Below, piece by piece: positions 32,400-43,836 of a stretch of DNA of 64,000 nt. The notes below the pieces were generated by a model. That model ran no database searches and had not been told where the DNA came from. It was given only the letters and a program-made list of their open reading frames with translations. Each line of letters opens with the position of its first letter. The stretch's first letter is position 1. Source of the stretch: Undaria pinnatifida (taxonomy: Eukaryota; Sar; Phaeophyceae; Laminariales; Alariaceae); NCBI GenBank assembly GCA_012845835.1, contig JABAKD010000018.1, positions 2,054,616 to 2,118,615 of the forward strand, given 5' to 3'. The position numbers and the translations under genes were made by a program.

Positions 32400-32825
32400 G
32401 GGGATATATCATAACATCCTCATGACATCATAACATCATCATAACATCATCGTATAACATCATCATAACATCATAACATCATCATTATAACATCATCGTA
32501 CCATCATCATAACATCATCATAACAGCATCATAACATCATCATAACATCATCGTAACATTATCATAGGATCATCACAACACCATCATGAACTCATCATAA
32601 CATAATCGTAAAATTGTCACAACGTCATGATAACATCATCATGACATCATGACATCATCATCGTAATATCATCATAACATCATCACAACATCATCGTAAC
32701 ATCACCATAACATCATAACATCATCATAACATCATCATAATAACATCATCATAAATTCATCGTAACATATTCATAACATCATCATAACATAATCGTAACA
32801 TCATCATAGTACCATCGTAACATCC
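32400..32825. repeat. Microsatellite of cataacat / catcataac units
   Basis: About 425 bp built from 'cataacatcat' 8-11 bp variants with occasional 'cgtaacatcat' and 'catgacatcat'. No unique spacers are present, so it is not a CRISPR. Confidence 0.95.
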
Positions 32826-33060
32826 CCCCCACCAATACCGTGGCCTCGGTCTGACATACTGTACACCATATCATAACACCATCGTAACATCCCCCCTACT
32901 AATCTGGTAGCCTTGGTCTAACATACTGTACCCTATACCATAACACCATCATAATATCCCCCCTACTAGTACCGTAGCCTTGGTCTAACATACTATACCG
33001 TATATCATAACACCATCGTAACATCCCCCCTACTAATGCCGTAGCATTGGTCTGAAATGA
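32808..33060. repeat. Tandem array of the family B terminal region (about 67-bp unit)
   Basis: Four units, each containing 'ataacaccatcgtaacatc', a C run, 'taccgtggccttggtc'-like bases, and 'taacatactgtacc'. Units begin near 32808, 32872, 32939 and 33007. 'ccgtagccttggtc' is the family B right terminus, so the element's own end has been tandemly copied. Confidence 0.85.
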
Positions 33061-33392
33061 AAATCGATTAACCAATCCATAGCCGCCAGACATAAAAACA
33101 AATAATATATATATATAATATCACTAAAAACAATAACGGCATTTTCCGACGATTTCGGGTTAAGGGGAGCCCCACCATTCACAAAAATAACTATCTTAGA
33201 CCGTTCGCAACGGAAGGCCAAAAGTTTGAAATTCCAGAAAATCCCAGCGAAACTTGGCCTGAACGGTCGCCTATGGACCCAATTTGGTGTAAGTATTTTT
33301 TTCCAACTTTCCAGTGAATGCGCACGTCAACGGTCGGCCTGGTCAACTCCCTGCCGTGGACGATGAGGGTATTGACCTCGTCCGAGCCTGCG

Positions 33393-33882
33393 GTATGCGT
33401 ACTCTCTCTTTACCAGCCATCGGGGTTCGCATGGGTTGGCTTGTGCCCCGGTCCGACGTTGCCGTTTTCGGTGGGCTTCGTTGAACCTCTTTTGATTTCC
33501 AAATGTACCGTGCACACGGGCGACGTACGACGATTGACGACCGTTCTGCTCGTACGGGGAGATCCATCGTTCGTGTTTTTGCCTTTTCGGTGATAGCGGT
33601 CCCGTCCACGCGTCAATTGTTCCGCCCCTGGAATCACTTGCGCGCACTCCCTTTTTACCAGTCATTGGGATAGGCATGTGTGGGCTTGTGCGCAGGTCCG
33701 ACGGTGCCGTTTTCGGTGGGCTTCGTTGAGTATCTTCTGTTCTCTAAACCAGACGTGCGCACGGGCGACGTACGACGATTGACAAGCTTTCTGCCCGTGC
33801 GGGGATCCGTCGCTCGTGATTCTGCCTTCATCTTTTCGGTGACAGCGGTCCTGTTCACGCGTCAACTTTTCTCCCCCTCAGG
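33393..33882. repeat. Two-copy tandem repeat of about 245 bp
   Basis: The block 'ggtccgacg-tgccgttttcgg-tgggcttcgttga' occurs at about 33450 and again 245 bp later. The copies also share 'ggcgacgtacgacgattgac', 'gttttcggtgacagcggtcc'-type bases and 'cacgcgtcaa'. Frames are open on both strands but not recognisable. The repeat may belong to the leader of the Ty3-type element that follows. Confidence 0.8.
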
Positions 33883-34639
33883 CATCGGTTTCGCTTGACG
33901 GTTTCTCTGTTCATATGGGAATCACTCAGCCGGCTCTTTGACCTAAGGAGGCCGACACCGCCGTAGTCGTTGATACCGTCGCGTCCGCTCCTTTCCCCTC
34001 CCGCTAGTCCTACTAATCCCTTGGCGTCCCCCGGCCCCTAGTACCCTGCCGTGTTCGGACCACATCTGCACTTGGACACATCGTCCAGCAGCCGTGGCCA
34101 CAGAAGTCGCGTAGCTTGTTGTCAATTGTGCTTTCAGACCCCGCGGTGTCTCCCGTTCGTCTGTCCGTAAAGCCGGCACCCAGCCTTGTGTTCCACGCCT
34201 TCGACCGCATTTGGTCGCCACTGTGGAGCCACGCCGACGCCTGTCCTGACGGTGTCCATTCCGTCAGGTCTCGACCTAACTGAGGCTCTTGGCGCTCCGC
34301 TTATAAGACCCCCCCCCTATTCGGGCCCTCCCTCCACCGCCACGGCCGAGTTGGACGTCCCCAGTTCAGCTGCCCAATTACACTTTCGTGATTCCGCTCC
34401 GCACTATTCGAGAGCCGACTAGGAGCTGGAATAGAAGACAGAGTTTTCTTGGTATCTCCCACGGTCATATCATTATTCTTCGTTGGCCTTACACGCGCAC
34501 GTTTCGGCGCGTCTTCCCTTGCACCAGATCCCCTCATTTCCGCACATTCAAGAGCTTGCTGCCAAATGCTTCCCCTACACTATCGACGATGGCAGCGTCC
34601 TCCTCGCCCGCCAGCCGACCCCGCCTCCTCCCCTACGCT
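33883..34639 (+). other. Probable upstream part of the Ty3-type element, unrecognisable
   Basis: Balanced GC-rich sequence with frames of 65-95 codons and no domain I can identify. RT and RNase H motifs should lie here if the element were full length; I do not see YxDD. It may be deleted or too decayed. Confidence 0.3.
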
Positions 34640-34863
34640 CATAAACCCAGCGGGGCGTGCGGCTTGTCTCTATGACGATAAGCCTCCTCGAGGTTCCGTG
34701 CTTCAGCTCATGCGTACTTGGATCATGCAGGTGTGCCACACTATCGCCTCCTGCCATCTTTGAGCGACACATACACGCTCCGCAGGCTCAAAAATTCCTA
34801 CCGAAGGGTAGGGGTGACTCCTTGCACCCGTTGGTGGCTGCGATAATTTCTGATCCGTCAAGT

Positions 34864-35081
34864 GACGCACGCTATGACAGTGGCAATTGCTTTTGCCCAA
34901 TTATTTTTTTGGCTGGACGAGGCTCCTTACCAGAAAAAGTTCGCTATCATCGTTGTCGGATTGCTCATCGGGGTGGGCTTGCGCTTTTTCTTCCTCGACG
35001 TCAGTCGGCAGGTGACGTGGGCAGCTGCTCATCGAAGGAGTTGCAGAAACAGTAGGCGTTACCTCTATCGTAGCATGCGTC
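34864..35081 (-). mobile_element. MITE family A copy, diverged, inside pol
   Basis: From gacgcacgctatgacag to ctctatcgtagcatgcgtc, 218 bp. The interior retains 'gaggctccttaccag' and the Gly-rich middle but is otherwise eroded. The flanks AAGT and GAGT match at 3 of 4 positions. It sits between the zinc and core parts of the integrase. Confidence 0.65.
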
Positions 35082-35977
35082 GAGTACGGAACCCATCGCG
35101 GTTGACAGTTGTCGCTGGCACATCATTTCGATGCCCCCTCCCCTCCAGGGCTGGGCATTACGATATGCGTCGTCGAATTTGGCCTGCTTTCGGTCACACC
35201 CCGGGGTAATACCTACACGTTTCTCATCATCGACCGCCCCAGCCGCCCCGCGAACACGCCTGCGGTGAATGCTGCCGGATCTACGGCCTAGGGCATGACA
35301 AACGTCATTGTCAACCGAGGTGCATGTCACTCTGGGGATGCCCGCCCAATGTCCTTTCGGAGAACAGCCTCTAGTTCTTCCCGAAGCTTTCGCACACTGT
35401 TTGCAATCTTCGTGGCGTTCGAAAACTTTCCACCAACTCCTATCAGAGCGCGTCAACCACAACGTGGAGCAAATTTTGGATACGGTCGGCAATGAACGTC
35501 AAGATGACTGGAGTGTCAACTCCCTCACGCCAAACTTGCTTATAGCAACTCGATTGTCGCAGCTACCGGGGAAGGTCCTAACGAGACCCACGTAGACAGG
35601 ATTTCATCCCTTGCTCTCGCCACTTTGCAACGTATCGGGTTCGCCGGACAGCAGAATTAGCCCGCCAGGGTTAGCCCGTACATAGCGATATGTCGGCGGA
35701 CCGGAAATAGCACGCGGGTGAAATCGTGCACAAGCAAAATGCTTTTACAGCTTATTGCGTGGACCATCGGAACTCCGCCGTCTCGTACTATTTCCGCCTT
35801 GTTTCAACGTCATTAGATTTTGCTTCATTGAACCAACCCGCGGAGCAATCATGCCAAACAAAACCCGCCTGACCCGTCGGATGTGAATCGGTGCTTCCCA
35901 GCGGAAATCGTCTCGAGGGAACTGTGAGCGCGGTCTGGCACCTGGTTGCGTCTGCATGGCTCGCGTTGACTGGCCTA

Positions 35978-36179
35978 GACGCGTGCTGCGATATAGTTAG
36001 CACTTTCCGGGGGAAAACAATGTCCTCCACGACGGGGCTCCTTAACTTATATCATCGGAATGGCATTCTTGCTTTGCAATTTGAGTACTTTTCATACATC
36101 GGCCATGGGCTTGGTCATAGGTTTGCACTTTCAATTTACTCAAAATAAGATGGCGCACCTTCGCCGTAGCATGTGCGTC
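35978..36179 (-). mobile_element. MITE family A copy inside pol, shortened
   Basis: gacgcgtgctgcgatatag to 'cgccgtagcatgtgcgtc', 202 bp, with 'acgacggggctccttaac' and 'catcggccatggg' inside. Flanking 4-mers differ. Confidence 0.7.
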
Positions 36180-36941
36180 TTGACGTGTTACGGTGCTACG
36201 GTATTGCCCAATCGAGTCCGTTTGTGCTACTAAGGCGACAATATATGTGGTCGTCCGAGACAATCATCGCGTGTATGGCCACCGAACGGATCTATTTCGT
36301 GCATGTTTTTCGTGCATGTTTTGGACGACCCGGGTCCTATCAAGCCTTCGCTCTCTTCGGTTCGTTACACGAAGGCGACAGCCCGGCCGTGTGGGTTCCT
36401 TGTTGTCTGCAAATCCAGTTGGCTACGCTATCGTACGGGGGGTCCGCGGCCGGATGTAGACGAATCTCAAGGTGCAGACGTGGATAGCTTTCACGTCTTC
36501 CCGCTGCAATCGATTGTTTTTCCGTTCGTCAGTTTTTATGGGTTTTGTTCTTCACGGGGTATTCCGTTTCACCCGGTTCCCGGGTCGTTTCTGCCGAGAA
36601 ACGAAACATGCAAACTCAGATTGACGCGCCTGTTTCCACGGCGTCCGATGAGTGTGCCGAACGTTTTCGCGACCGCTCCGGGTGTTGTGGTCAGGATTTC
36701 TGCTACCCCATATCCAACCGTAGCGTTGTCGCCTTTTAGTGTTCACCACACACGCGATAGCCCATGTGCTTTGTCCTGCTGACCTCCCCAACCCAGAGCC
36801 ATGTTGCGGTGGAGTTCAAGTTAACTTTATACTGCGGCACACAAACTTTGTGTTCGTGATATGCTGTTTTTCGTTCCTCTATCCCCCTCCCGCTCAGAGC
36901 CGGGGGCGGTCTATGGGTAGGCAGGCTGCGTACTGCAGCGT

Positions 36942-37160
36942 GACCCGTGCTGCGATAGAGGTGCACCGCCTTTTTTCTGAGATTCCTCAAGTTGGGAGCT
37001 CAAGAGCGAAACTGCTACCGGATGAAAAACCGCATGGCCCAGATACACATCGAGAATCATGCCATATAATTGACGCATTTTCGACGATTTTGGGTGAAGG
37101 AGCCACGTCATTCACAAATCGTTTCAGACGAAAAGTGATACCTCTATCATAGCATGCGTC
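36942..37160 (+). mobile_element. MITE family A copy with GCGT target duplication
   Basis: gacccgtgctgcgatag to ctatcatagcatgcgtc, 219 bp, with GCGT at 36938-36941 and 37161-37164. Like the copy at 31729 it starts GACCC rather than GACGC and has the same duplication sequence, so the two may be close relatives. Confidence 0.9.
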
Positions 37161-37497
37161 GCGTCAGCACCTTTTTTTGTGTCTCTTCCTTGCTCAACGG
37201 TGCATCTCGCCCTACCCCCCCGCAGGGGGATTGTCGAGGTAGTTACAATAGTAGATCCTGTAGTCCAATTGCATGTTTGGCCGGCCCTTCCCCCTCCCGG
37301 GGGTATATACTGTAACGGTGGCTACAGTCTTCCGTTTTCGGAAAAAAGCATTTTCGCACCCCCCCCTCAAGCTGGGCTATGGCGTTACCTCTGGAACTTG
37401 TTGTTTGCGAGCCCCTGGCTGGCAACTCTCGCTTTTTCATCATTGTTTCGCGTCTTTTCGCAAATGCTGGTAGCGTTGCAGGGTAGATGTGCGGGAG

Positions 37498-37606
37498 GGA
37501 GTTTTAAGGAGACGCGTCTTCGATTCAAAGTCTCGTTCGTGGAACCGCGGTTTCCTCGAATGGTCCATATTCCTTCCCATGCGGCCCATCAGGGTGGGCT
37601 AGTGAT
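37498..37606 (+). other. 3' internal end of the Ty3-type element (putative PPT)
   Basis: Homologous to the last 100 bp before the 3' LTR of the gag-only element (29576-29676), ending 'catcagggtgggctag' and then TG. The expected LTR after it (from 37607) does not match the TGTTAAG family, so this element has a different or decayed LTR. Confidence 0.55.
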
Positions 37607-38930
37607 ATATAGTATGGTCCTGGGAAATCCACGAAGGTCCAGGACCTTGGATCTAGGTATGCAAGGACAGGGGGTGGCGTACAACTTGCATGGAAAGTGA
37701 TGTTAGGAAAAGCAGGGGATGCGTCGAGTCAATACATGAGACCCCTCCGTTTTGGTCTGCAACACCTTTTCGTCCGCCAGAATTGGATCATATCACGAAC
37801 CGCTTATAACGGAGCACAGGCGAGTGGCAAGGCTAATCATATGAACAGACTCATCTGAAGGGGGAGACGTGTGATTCTCAGGCTTCTCCTAACAGCTGCT
37901 CTCGGCATAATCTGCAGCCGTGCGGGAGATGCTTTGTTAGCGTTTGCTCTACAGCAGTTGAGAGGGGAACAACGGGGGGCAGCGTCATCCCCGCGGAGAG
38001 ATGCTTCGACGTCACTCGCCTGGTACCTGGCTCGATACACGTGGCAGGTGACAAGATGCGGTCATCAATAGCCAATGATCACTGCCAACGGGCAAGGCAA
38101 GTGGATATGAACCGCGCATGCATGTCTAAATTGCCGTTGCTGCCGGTAAACCTAAACGACACAACCAGGGCTCCTACCAGGTATTCCTTACTGGCGCCGT
38201 TCTCTTGCGCGTGGTCAGCGCTGACCAGAACGGAAACGTCGCCCTTTTGCCATGTTCGCAACGTCGCAACGTCTGTGCACACAATCAAAATGACAATATA
38301 TATATATATATATTGATTGCACCCATCCTTGGAGTAGCGTGAGCTCAACAGTATACCTCGTATGCATTAACCCTGCTGAATACTGGAGGCGGTGTACACA
38401 TTTGAGGCCAAGCCGTAGTCGTACAACAATAGACATCTACATCCCTACAAAGTACCGGCGCGGAGCATGCCGGGTTTTCCGCGACCAGGCATACATTGCG
38501 TGGGCCAAGTGTGAAAGGCCGTGAGGTGTTCGGCGAAGTGCATGAAGGGTGAGCTTCATCCTGCAAAGAACCACTTGTGAGGCGAACTTCGGCACCTTGT
38601 AAGTACGTCCTAGCATAAGGATTACAACTTCGAATGATGTCATTGTTTTCTGGCGTGGCCACTCCAGAGGCAGCAATGGGGATGCTATGTAACTGCCTCG
38701 TGTCGGGCGCCTTGCCATATACTAACTACGTGACACCAACCCCTTTGCGTGGGGTTAGGGTTCTCCACTCCTCACATAACTCGACCACCATCTCCGATAC
38801 AGTATGCGACATCACAGAACAGTTAAGGAGCTCTTACTTCTGGCCAGGCTAGAACTCCTGTGTAAGGCAGGGTGTGTGCTACACTATTTCTTCTAAACCT
38901 CGAGCCTGAAATTCATTAACACTGTCAACA
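37607..38930. other. Unassigned stretch
   Basis: May contain the LTR of the Ty3-type element at its left end, but no second copy is available for comparison. A (TA)n run lies at about 38297-38315. Minus-strand frames of 93-105 codons at 38345-38718 are unrecognised. Nothing else can be supported. Confidence 0.3.
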
Positions 38931-39004
38931 TATTAAGTGATGTCGCGTACAATACCGCCAATATATATTATAAAAACGAAAATACAATATATATATACTA
39001 TGAA

Positions 39005-39290
39005 AAAATATACACTCCAGCTGTGAGATCGAGGATTTTGTCGAAACTCATCTTTGCAAGCTGTGTGTGATACTCCGATCGCGCGTATTACGGGTTGTGT
39101 GTCCTCATTAAGGATATAGGTCGGCGACTCCCCTTGCAACTACAGTGCAGCTATCAGGGTCAACAGGGTGAAGTTAGGCAGTCTGTGCGCGGAAACTATA
39201 AAACCCGTTTTGACGGGGACAAAATCAGACAGCTGTGGAAGGAAATGCATCAGTTTATCAAGAGAATCCTGCAAGTCGAATAACCGGTAA
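39005..39290 (-). repeat. Family C core repeat (inverted)
   Basis: Starts 'cactccagctgtgagatcg', passes 'gatactccgatcgcgcg', 'ggcgactccccttgcaac' and 'actataaaacccgtttt', and ends near 'cgaataaccggtaagg'. Close to the 8085-8365 copy. Confidence 0.85.
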
Positions 39291-39339
39291 GGGGAGGGCG
39301 CGGTTTTTAACGACGTAGCGGCCTGGTTTTGATCAAAAC

Positions 39340-40200
39340 GGAGCGGGGGTAGGGGCGGGGAGGGGGGGGGGGACGGGGGGGGCAGCTCAATTTGTGCGTG
39401 GAAACTATACATCCTTCAAGGGGATAAATCTGACGGTTTTGGAAAGAACGCACCAGTTTATCATCAGGGGGGGACAGGCGGGGCAGCTCAATCTTAGCGT
39501 GGAAACTGTACGTCTTTTAAGGGGATAAATGTCACGGTTTTGGAAATAATGCACCAGTTACAACTAGTGAGTGGAAGGCGGAGTGTTCGAGGGGGTGGGG
39601 GTGGGGTGGGGGGGTGGGGAGGTGGGGAGTGGGGGAGGTGGCGGGAAGGGGGGGGCGAAAGGGCTATAGGTCGCATAGATGTAGGGGTTTGCTACACGCG
39701 TGGTGCTAGGTCTATCTAGGCGATATTGCGGGTGGTGGGGAAGGAGGGGGCGTTGGTGGCGGGGTGGGGTGGGAATGGCAGCAGCGACATGGACGGCTCT
39801 AGATAGATAATGAGGTGATATCCAGTGCGTGGAAGTGTTTATTACTCTGGCGGATTTTGATATTAGGTGGGGCGTTTGAGCAAGGGAGAGCGGGAAAAAA
39901 AAAGGGGTAGGGGGAGAGTGGGGGGGGAGGGTTTTCAAGAGGTTTAGGTCAGGTAGGTCGCAGAACATTAAAATACACTCCAGCTGGGTAAGATCAAATA
40001 TTTGACCGAAACTCATCCTTGCAAGATTGTGTGTGATACTCCGATCGCGTATTAATAATATATGTAGGGGCTTGCTTTACGCGTGGTGCGAGGTCTAGGC
40101 GATCGTGCGGGTGGTGGGGAAGGAGGGGGCGTCGGGGGGGGGGGGGGGGGGGGGGCGGGGGGGGGCGGGGGGGGGCGGGGGGGCGGTGAATGAAAGCTAC
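39340..40200. repeat. Family C spacer with extreme G tracts
   Basis: Repeated 'ggaaactgtacgtcttttaagg'-type pieces, then G-rich stretches, including about 50 nearly pure G residues with periodic C at 40132-40185. 'gtgtttattactctggc' blocks recur. The potential for G-quadruplex formation is very high. Confidence 0.75.
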
Positions 40201-40295
40201 GTCATGGATGGCTAGGAAGATAATGACGTGATATCAATTGCGTAGAGGTGTTTATTACTCTGGCCGATTTCGATTGTAGGTGGGGCATTTGAACA

Positions 40296-40455
40296 ACGTG
40301 TTAAAGCTTCTTAATTTGTTATTGTACATGGATCGAAAGATAGAATGTTTCAATAGATAGGTACAATCATGTAGTTACCAATATTCTCTGACATCGTTAA
40401 TTATAACAAAGAGATACATATTGCCAAATACAACAGGCGAGGTGATGTGGTCATG
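40296..40455 (+). repeat. Repeat X, left copy (direct)
   Basis: Begins 'acgtgttaaagcttcttaat' and ends 'gtgatgtggtcatgcaatg'. It is repeated in the same orientation at 45583-45737, although the neighbouring 660-bp arms are inverted. It is therefore separate from the inverted arms. Confidence 0.75.
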
Positions 40456-40469
40456 CAATGTCACCGCCT

Positions 40470-41125
40470 GTGAGCACGAGAGAGAGAAATGCGAATCGTC
40501 GATGTTTTGAAAGGAACGCTTGGTACACGCACTCAATTACGTTATTTCGTTAGTCATACTTCGCTTGGCATAGGTCGGGAGGCGATCGTGCGGACGTCAA
40601 GTACGAAATACCCTACGTAATAGGTTGGTAGTGTGGCTTACCGCCTTTTTACGTATCTGCCTGTACTTCCTTTTCACATTGTTATTGTCTCAAACAAAAA
40701 AAGTGTACGATTTTACGCCCATGATTTTCACCGTTCCGATGTGGGGCTCTGAGGTTGCCAATTCTAAGACACATCTACATCTTACAAATACAGCAAGCGA
40801 GATGATGCGGGCATGCGATGTCACCGCTATTGGACGCGAGGGTGACTCTACTTCGTTAGGCATATGCTACTGCGTTTGGTAGAGGTTGTCAGGCGATCAT
40901 GCAAACGGCCGGAGGCACGACATACCCTGCGAAATAGGTTGGTAGTGTGGTCTACCGCAGCGTTAACATATCTGTCTGTACTACTTTTTCACATTGTTAT
41001 TATCTAGTGTACGATTATACGCCCTGTTTCCTCCCCACTGTCGTCAAAGATGTTGTGGTCCAGTAGATGTCGCGTCCGTGTCTGGTGCTCTTGTTAGTGG
41101 TGCTCATGCAAACATGCCCTAGCGT
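40470..41125 (+). repeat. Left arm of a 5-kb inverted-repeat unit
   Basis: About 655 bp, from 'gagagagaaatgcgaatcg' to 'catgccctagcgt', matched in reverse at 44882-45545. Within the arm, 'ggttggtagtgtgg' + 'taccgc' + 'tgtactncttttcacattgttatt' occurs twice (about 40620-40690 and 40942-41005). A frame of 85 codons (40625-40882) has a homologous frame in the other arm. They share a Met-Ile-Phe-Thr-Val-Pro-Met-Trp-Gly-Ser-Glu-Val-Ala-Asn-Ser-Lys stretch. Confidence 0.85.
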
Positions 41126-41925
41126 GTGTAGTAGATAGTCGCTGAGTGGTGTTCCTTTCGTTTACATCAAGCCAGGTAGTATACGTCAACGCAACCGCTT
41201 CCTTGAAAACGACAAATATATATACACTACCAGCCAGCTGATGTCTGATTATCCTTCTAGCCATCGATGCCGTAGCTCCAACTCATCTCCGCCCTCGTCC
41301 CCCCCCCCCCTCCCCCCCTTTTGTTCCCCGCCCAGTTCGTTCAAACGCCCCACTTACAATCAACATCAGCCAGAGTAATAAATACTTCTACGCAATTGAT
41401 ATCACAACATTATCTTTCTAGCAATCCATGACGTAGCGTTAATTCATCCCCCCTCCCCCCCTCCAACGCCCCCTCCTTCCCCACACCCCGCACGATCGCC
41501 TAGACCCAGCACCGCACGTATAGCAAGCCCGTACAGATGTGATTAATACGCGCGATCGGAGTATCACACACAATATTGCCAAGATGAGTTTCAACCAAAT
41601 CCTTGATCTCATAGCTGGAGTGTATTTTAATATTGTATGTGACCTAAACCTCTTCAAAACCCTTCCCGCCCCCCCGCCCCCGCCCCCCTTTTTTTTTCCT
41701 CGCTCTATTTGCTCAAGAACGCCCCACCTAATATAACAATCCGCCAGAGTAACAAACACTTCCACGCCCTGGATATCACCTCATTATCTTTTTAGAGCCG
41801 TCCATGCCACTGCTGCAATTCCCACCCACCCCCGCCCCGCCCGCCCCCTCCTTCCCCAGCACCCGCACCATCGCCTAGACCTAGCACCACGCGTATAGCA
41901 AACCCCTACCTCTATGCGACTTAAA

Positions 41926-41956
<31 letters not shown>

Positions 41957-42119
41957 CACACACACACAAACCCCCCCCCCTCCCCTAAAAAAAGGATATA
42001 TTGTTTCCACGCACAAATTGAGCTGCCCGACGGTGTCTCTCGCCCCCTTTTCCCCCTCCCGCCCCCCTTTCGATCAAATCAGGCCCCCACGTCCGTAAAA
42101 CCTCCGCCCTCCCCTCACC

Positions 42120-42412
42120 GAGTATTCGACTTGCAGGATTCACTTAATAAACTGATGCATTTCCTTCCACCACAGCTGTCAGATTTTGTCCCCGTCAAAA
42201 CGGGTTTTATAGTTTCCGCGCACAGACTGAGGACTAACACCACCCTGTTGACCCTGATAGCTACACTGTAGTTGCAAGGGGAGTCGCCGACCTATATCCT
42301 TATTGAGGACACACAACCCGTAATACGCGCGATCGGAGTATCACACACAGCTTGCAAAGATGAGTTTCGACAAAACATTCGATCTCGCAGATGAAGTATA
42401 TTTTGTTTTATT
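42120..42412 (+). repeat. Family C core repeat
   Basis: Runs from 'tattcgacttgcaggattcac' to 'gatctcgcagatgaagtata', where similarity to the other copies fades. A 60-codon frame (42360-42542) starts in the repeat and runs into unrelated sequence, giving a Lys/Glu-rich tail. It is probably fortuitous. Confidence 0.85.
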
Positions 42413-42899
42413 TGATTGTGAGTTTGCGTTTAAGGAATTAAATCTAAAAATTCAAGCAAATAATCCCGCCGAGCAAATTTTGAAGGAAGAATTTGATGAA
42501 AGCATCATGAAAATTCCAACTGGAGTGAACGATTTAGAGTGAACTTCCATTAATAACGACCAGATCATACGATTGGCCTACCAACACCGTGCACACCGGA
42601 ACAACAATCAGAGGGCACGAGGGCGCAACCCACACGGCAGCGCACAGCAGGCACTAATCGCTGTGCGCTTTGCTTTGCAGCGGTAGAAAAACCCAACATT
42701 GATGCGGAGGCAGCAAAGAGTAGCTGGGGAAGCATGGCGCGTACGCGCTACCTCAGGGGTAGGTGCCATTAATAGTGAGCCAGCGCTCCCGCGCTCTCTA
42801 GGATGTGACCTCGTTCTCTGCTGCTGCGTGATGTCGTATTCGGTGCTGGTTTTGTCAACTACCGTCGCTATTCCACAACGCTGTCGCCGAAGCCTCCAC

Positions 42900-43240
42900 C
42901 GCCACCGCCGCCCACGCCGCACGGCCACCGCCGCTACTGCTGCTACTGCTGCTGCTGATGCCGATGCTGATGCTGATGCTGTGCGGCGGCTGTTGTGCTG
43001 CGGCTGCGGTTGGTGTCTCCTGCGTTTGTTTCTAAAAAATTAGGGTTCCCTTGGTGTTCTGTTGTTGTTGTGGTGATGATCGTGATGATCGATTCAGGCC
43101 GAGCTGCTGTGCCGCCACTCATCTGGCGGGGCCATCGCCACCGCCACCTCCGCCCCCGCCCCCGCCGCTGCTGCTGCTGCTGCTGCTGCGGCTGTGGCTG
43201 CGGTGATGCGGCTGCGCTGCTGCTGCTGTTGCTGCGCTGC
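42900..43240. repeat. GCT/GCC/GAT trinucleotide-repeat region
   Basis: Blocks of gct, gat and gcc units on the plus strand. The minus-strand frame 43094-43396 reads through as poly-Gln and poly-Ala tracts (100 codons). Such tracts occur in real proteins of many protists, so an exon here is possible, but there is no domain and no splice evidence. Confidence 0.6.
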
Positions 43241-43599
43241 TGTTTGTCTGAAGGTGTTGTGCTGGGCCTGCCCCTGTCGGTGTCTAGGTACCACCTTGTC
43301 TAAATTCAAAGTTTGATGATGCCTCCCCGCTCCCCGCCTGTGATATGGAGGCCGTGTACGCCTTTTCTGCGATTCGTTCACCGCAAACACAACCAAAGCA
43401 TGCCGGAGCTAATCTGGCGTTTTTCTAGCATACAAGAATTTTCAGGGATTTTTTTCAACGCAAAAAAAAACTCTAGGTCTATATAGACTATATATGCACC
43501 TACTAAGTAACTACAGTAGTGAGAGGCGTGCTCTGCAGCGTCGCTGCGCACCGACTGGATACAGAGGGGGGGGGGGGGGGCGGAATCAACGAGCAACGA

Positions 43600-43720
43600 G
43601 AACGCTGAACCCTATGATGGACAAAGATCAGGGCAACTACCGGGTGGAAGAGAAGGGGAGACATCCATCATCACAGCTTGTCCAGAAGGCCGCTGAGGGT
43701 AACAAGTCCCGACGATAAGT
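43600..43720 (+). repeat. Short dispersed block shared with 53855-53930
   Basis: Both stretches read 'gctgaaccctatg' followed about 50 bp later by 'cagcttgtccagaag' or 'cggcttgtccagaag'. In translation both give Leu-Asn-Pro-Met...Asp-Lys...Leu-Val-Gln-Lys. It may be a shared fragment of a retroelement ORF. Identity is unknown. Confidence 0.35.
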
Positions 43721-43836
43721 GCATGTACATATTTAAATAGTAGAAGATGTATGTGATGATTCTTTCTTAAAAGCGACGAAAAGCGCGCCAAAAACCTGAA
43801 ACGACATACTCCGTACAGTCTAACTACTCTACATAC

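Larger units (their letters stand above)
32163..33060 (+). mobile_element. MITE family B copy enlarged by internal repeat expansion
   Basis: The left part has 'gacacggtagaggggggtccc', the palindrome 'gtcactcgcccgagtgat', 'gcgatatgaatccgcaa', 'ggttacctacgctgcacc' and the distal palindrome 'gttactcgtacgagtgg'. After 'catggggatatatcataac' the element's tail motif (cataacaccatcgtaacatc) is expanded into about 400 bp of microsatellite, followed by a tandem array of its terminal region. The 57536-58094 copy shows the unexpanded tail. Confidence 0.75.
34640..36490 (+). pseudogene. pol: Ty3/gypsy-type integrase relic, split by two MITEs
   Basis: Pieces in different frames read in the order expected of an integrase. 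At 34660-34763 there is a piece resembling the H2C2 zinc region (Trp-Ile-Met-Gln-Val-Cys-His...Cys-His). At 35150-35330 comes the start of the catalytic core, with Thr-Pro-Arg-Gly-Asn-Thr-Tyr-Thr-Phe-Leu-Ile-Ile-Asp-Arg. At 35450-35560 is a distal core piece with Arg-Val-Asn-His...Asn-Glu-Arg-Gln-Asp-Asp-Trp. At 35885-35977 and 36310-36490 are C-terminal pieces, including Leu-Asp-Asp-Pro-Gly-Pro-Ile. I see this order directly and recognise the segments from Ty3/gypsy pol proteins. Frameshifts, stops and MITEs at 34864 and 35978 break the frame. Confidence 0.7.

Noticed and set aside
32400-33060. Regular short repeats that might be read as a CRISPR array
   Set aside because: Units of 8-11 bp are contiguous and the 67-bp units have no unique spacers. 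They derive from the tail of family B; the context is eukaryotic and no cas genes are present.
43094-43396. Minus-strand poly-Gln/poly-Ala frame as an exon
   Set aside because: The frame is produced by triplet repeats. No flanking splice sites or domain could be recognised, so I kept only the repeat annotation.
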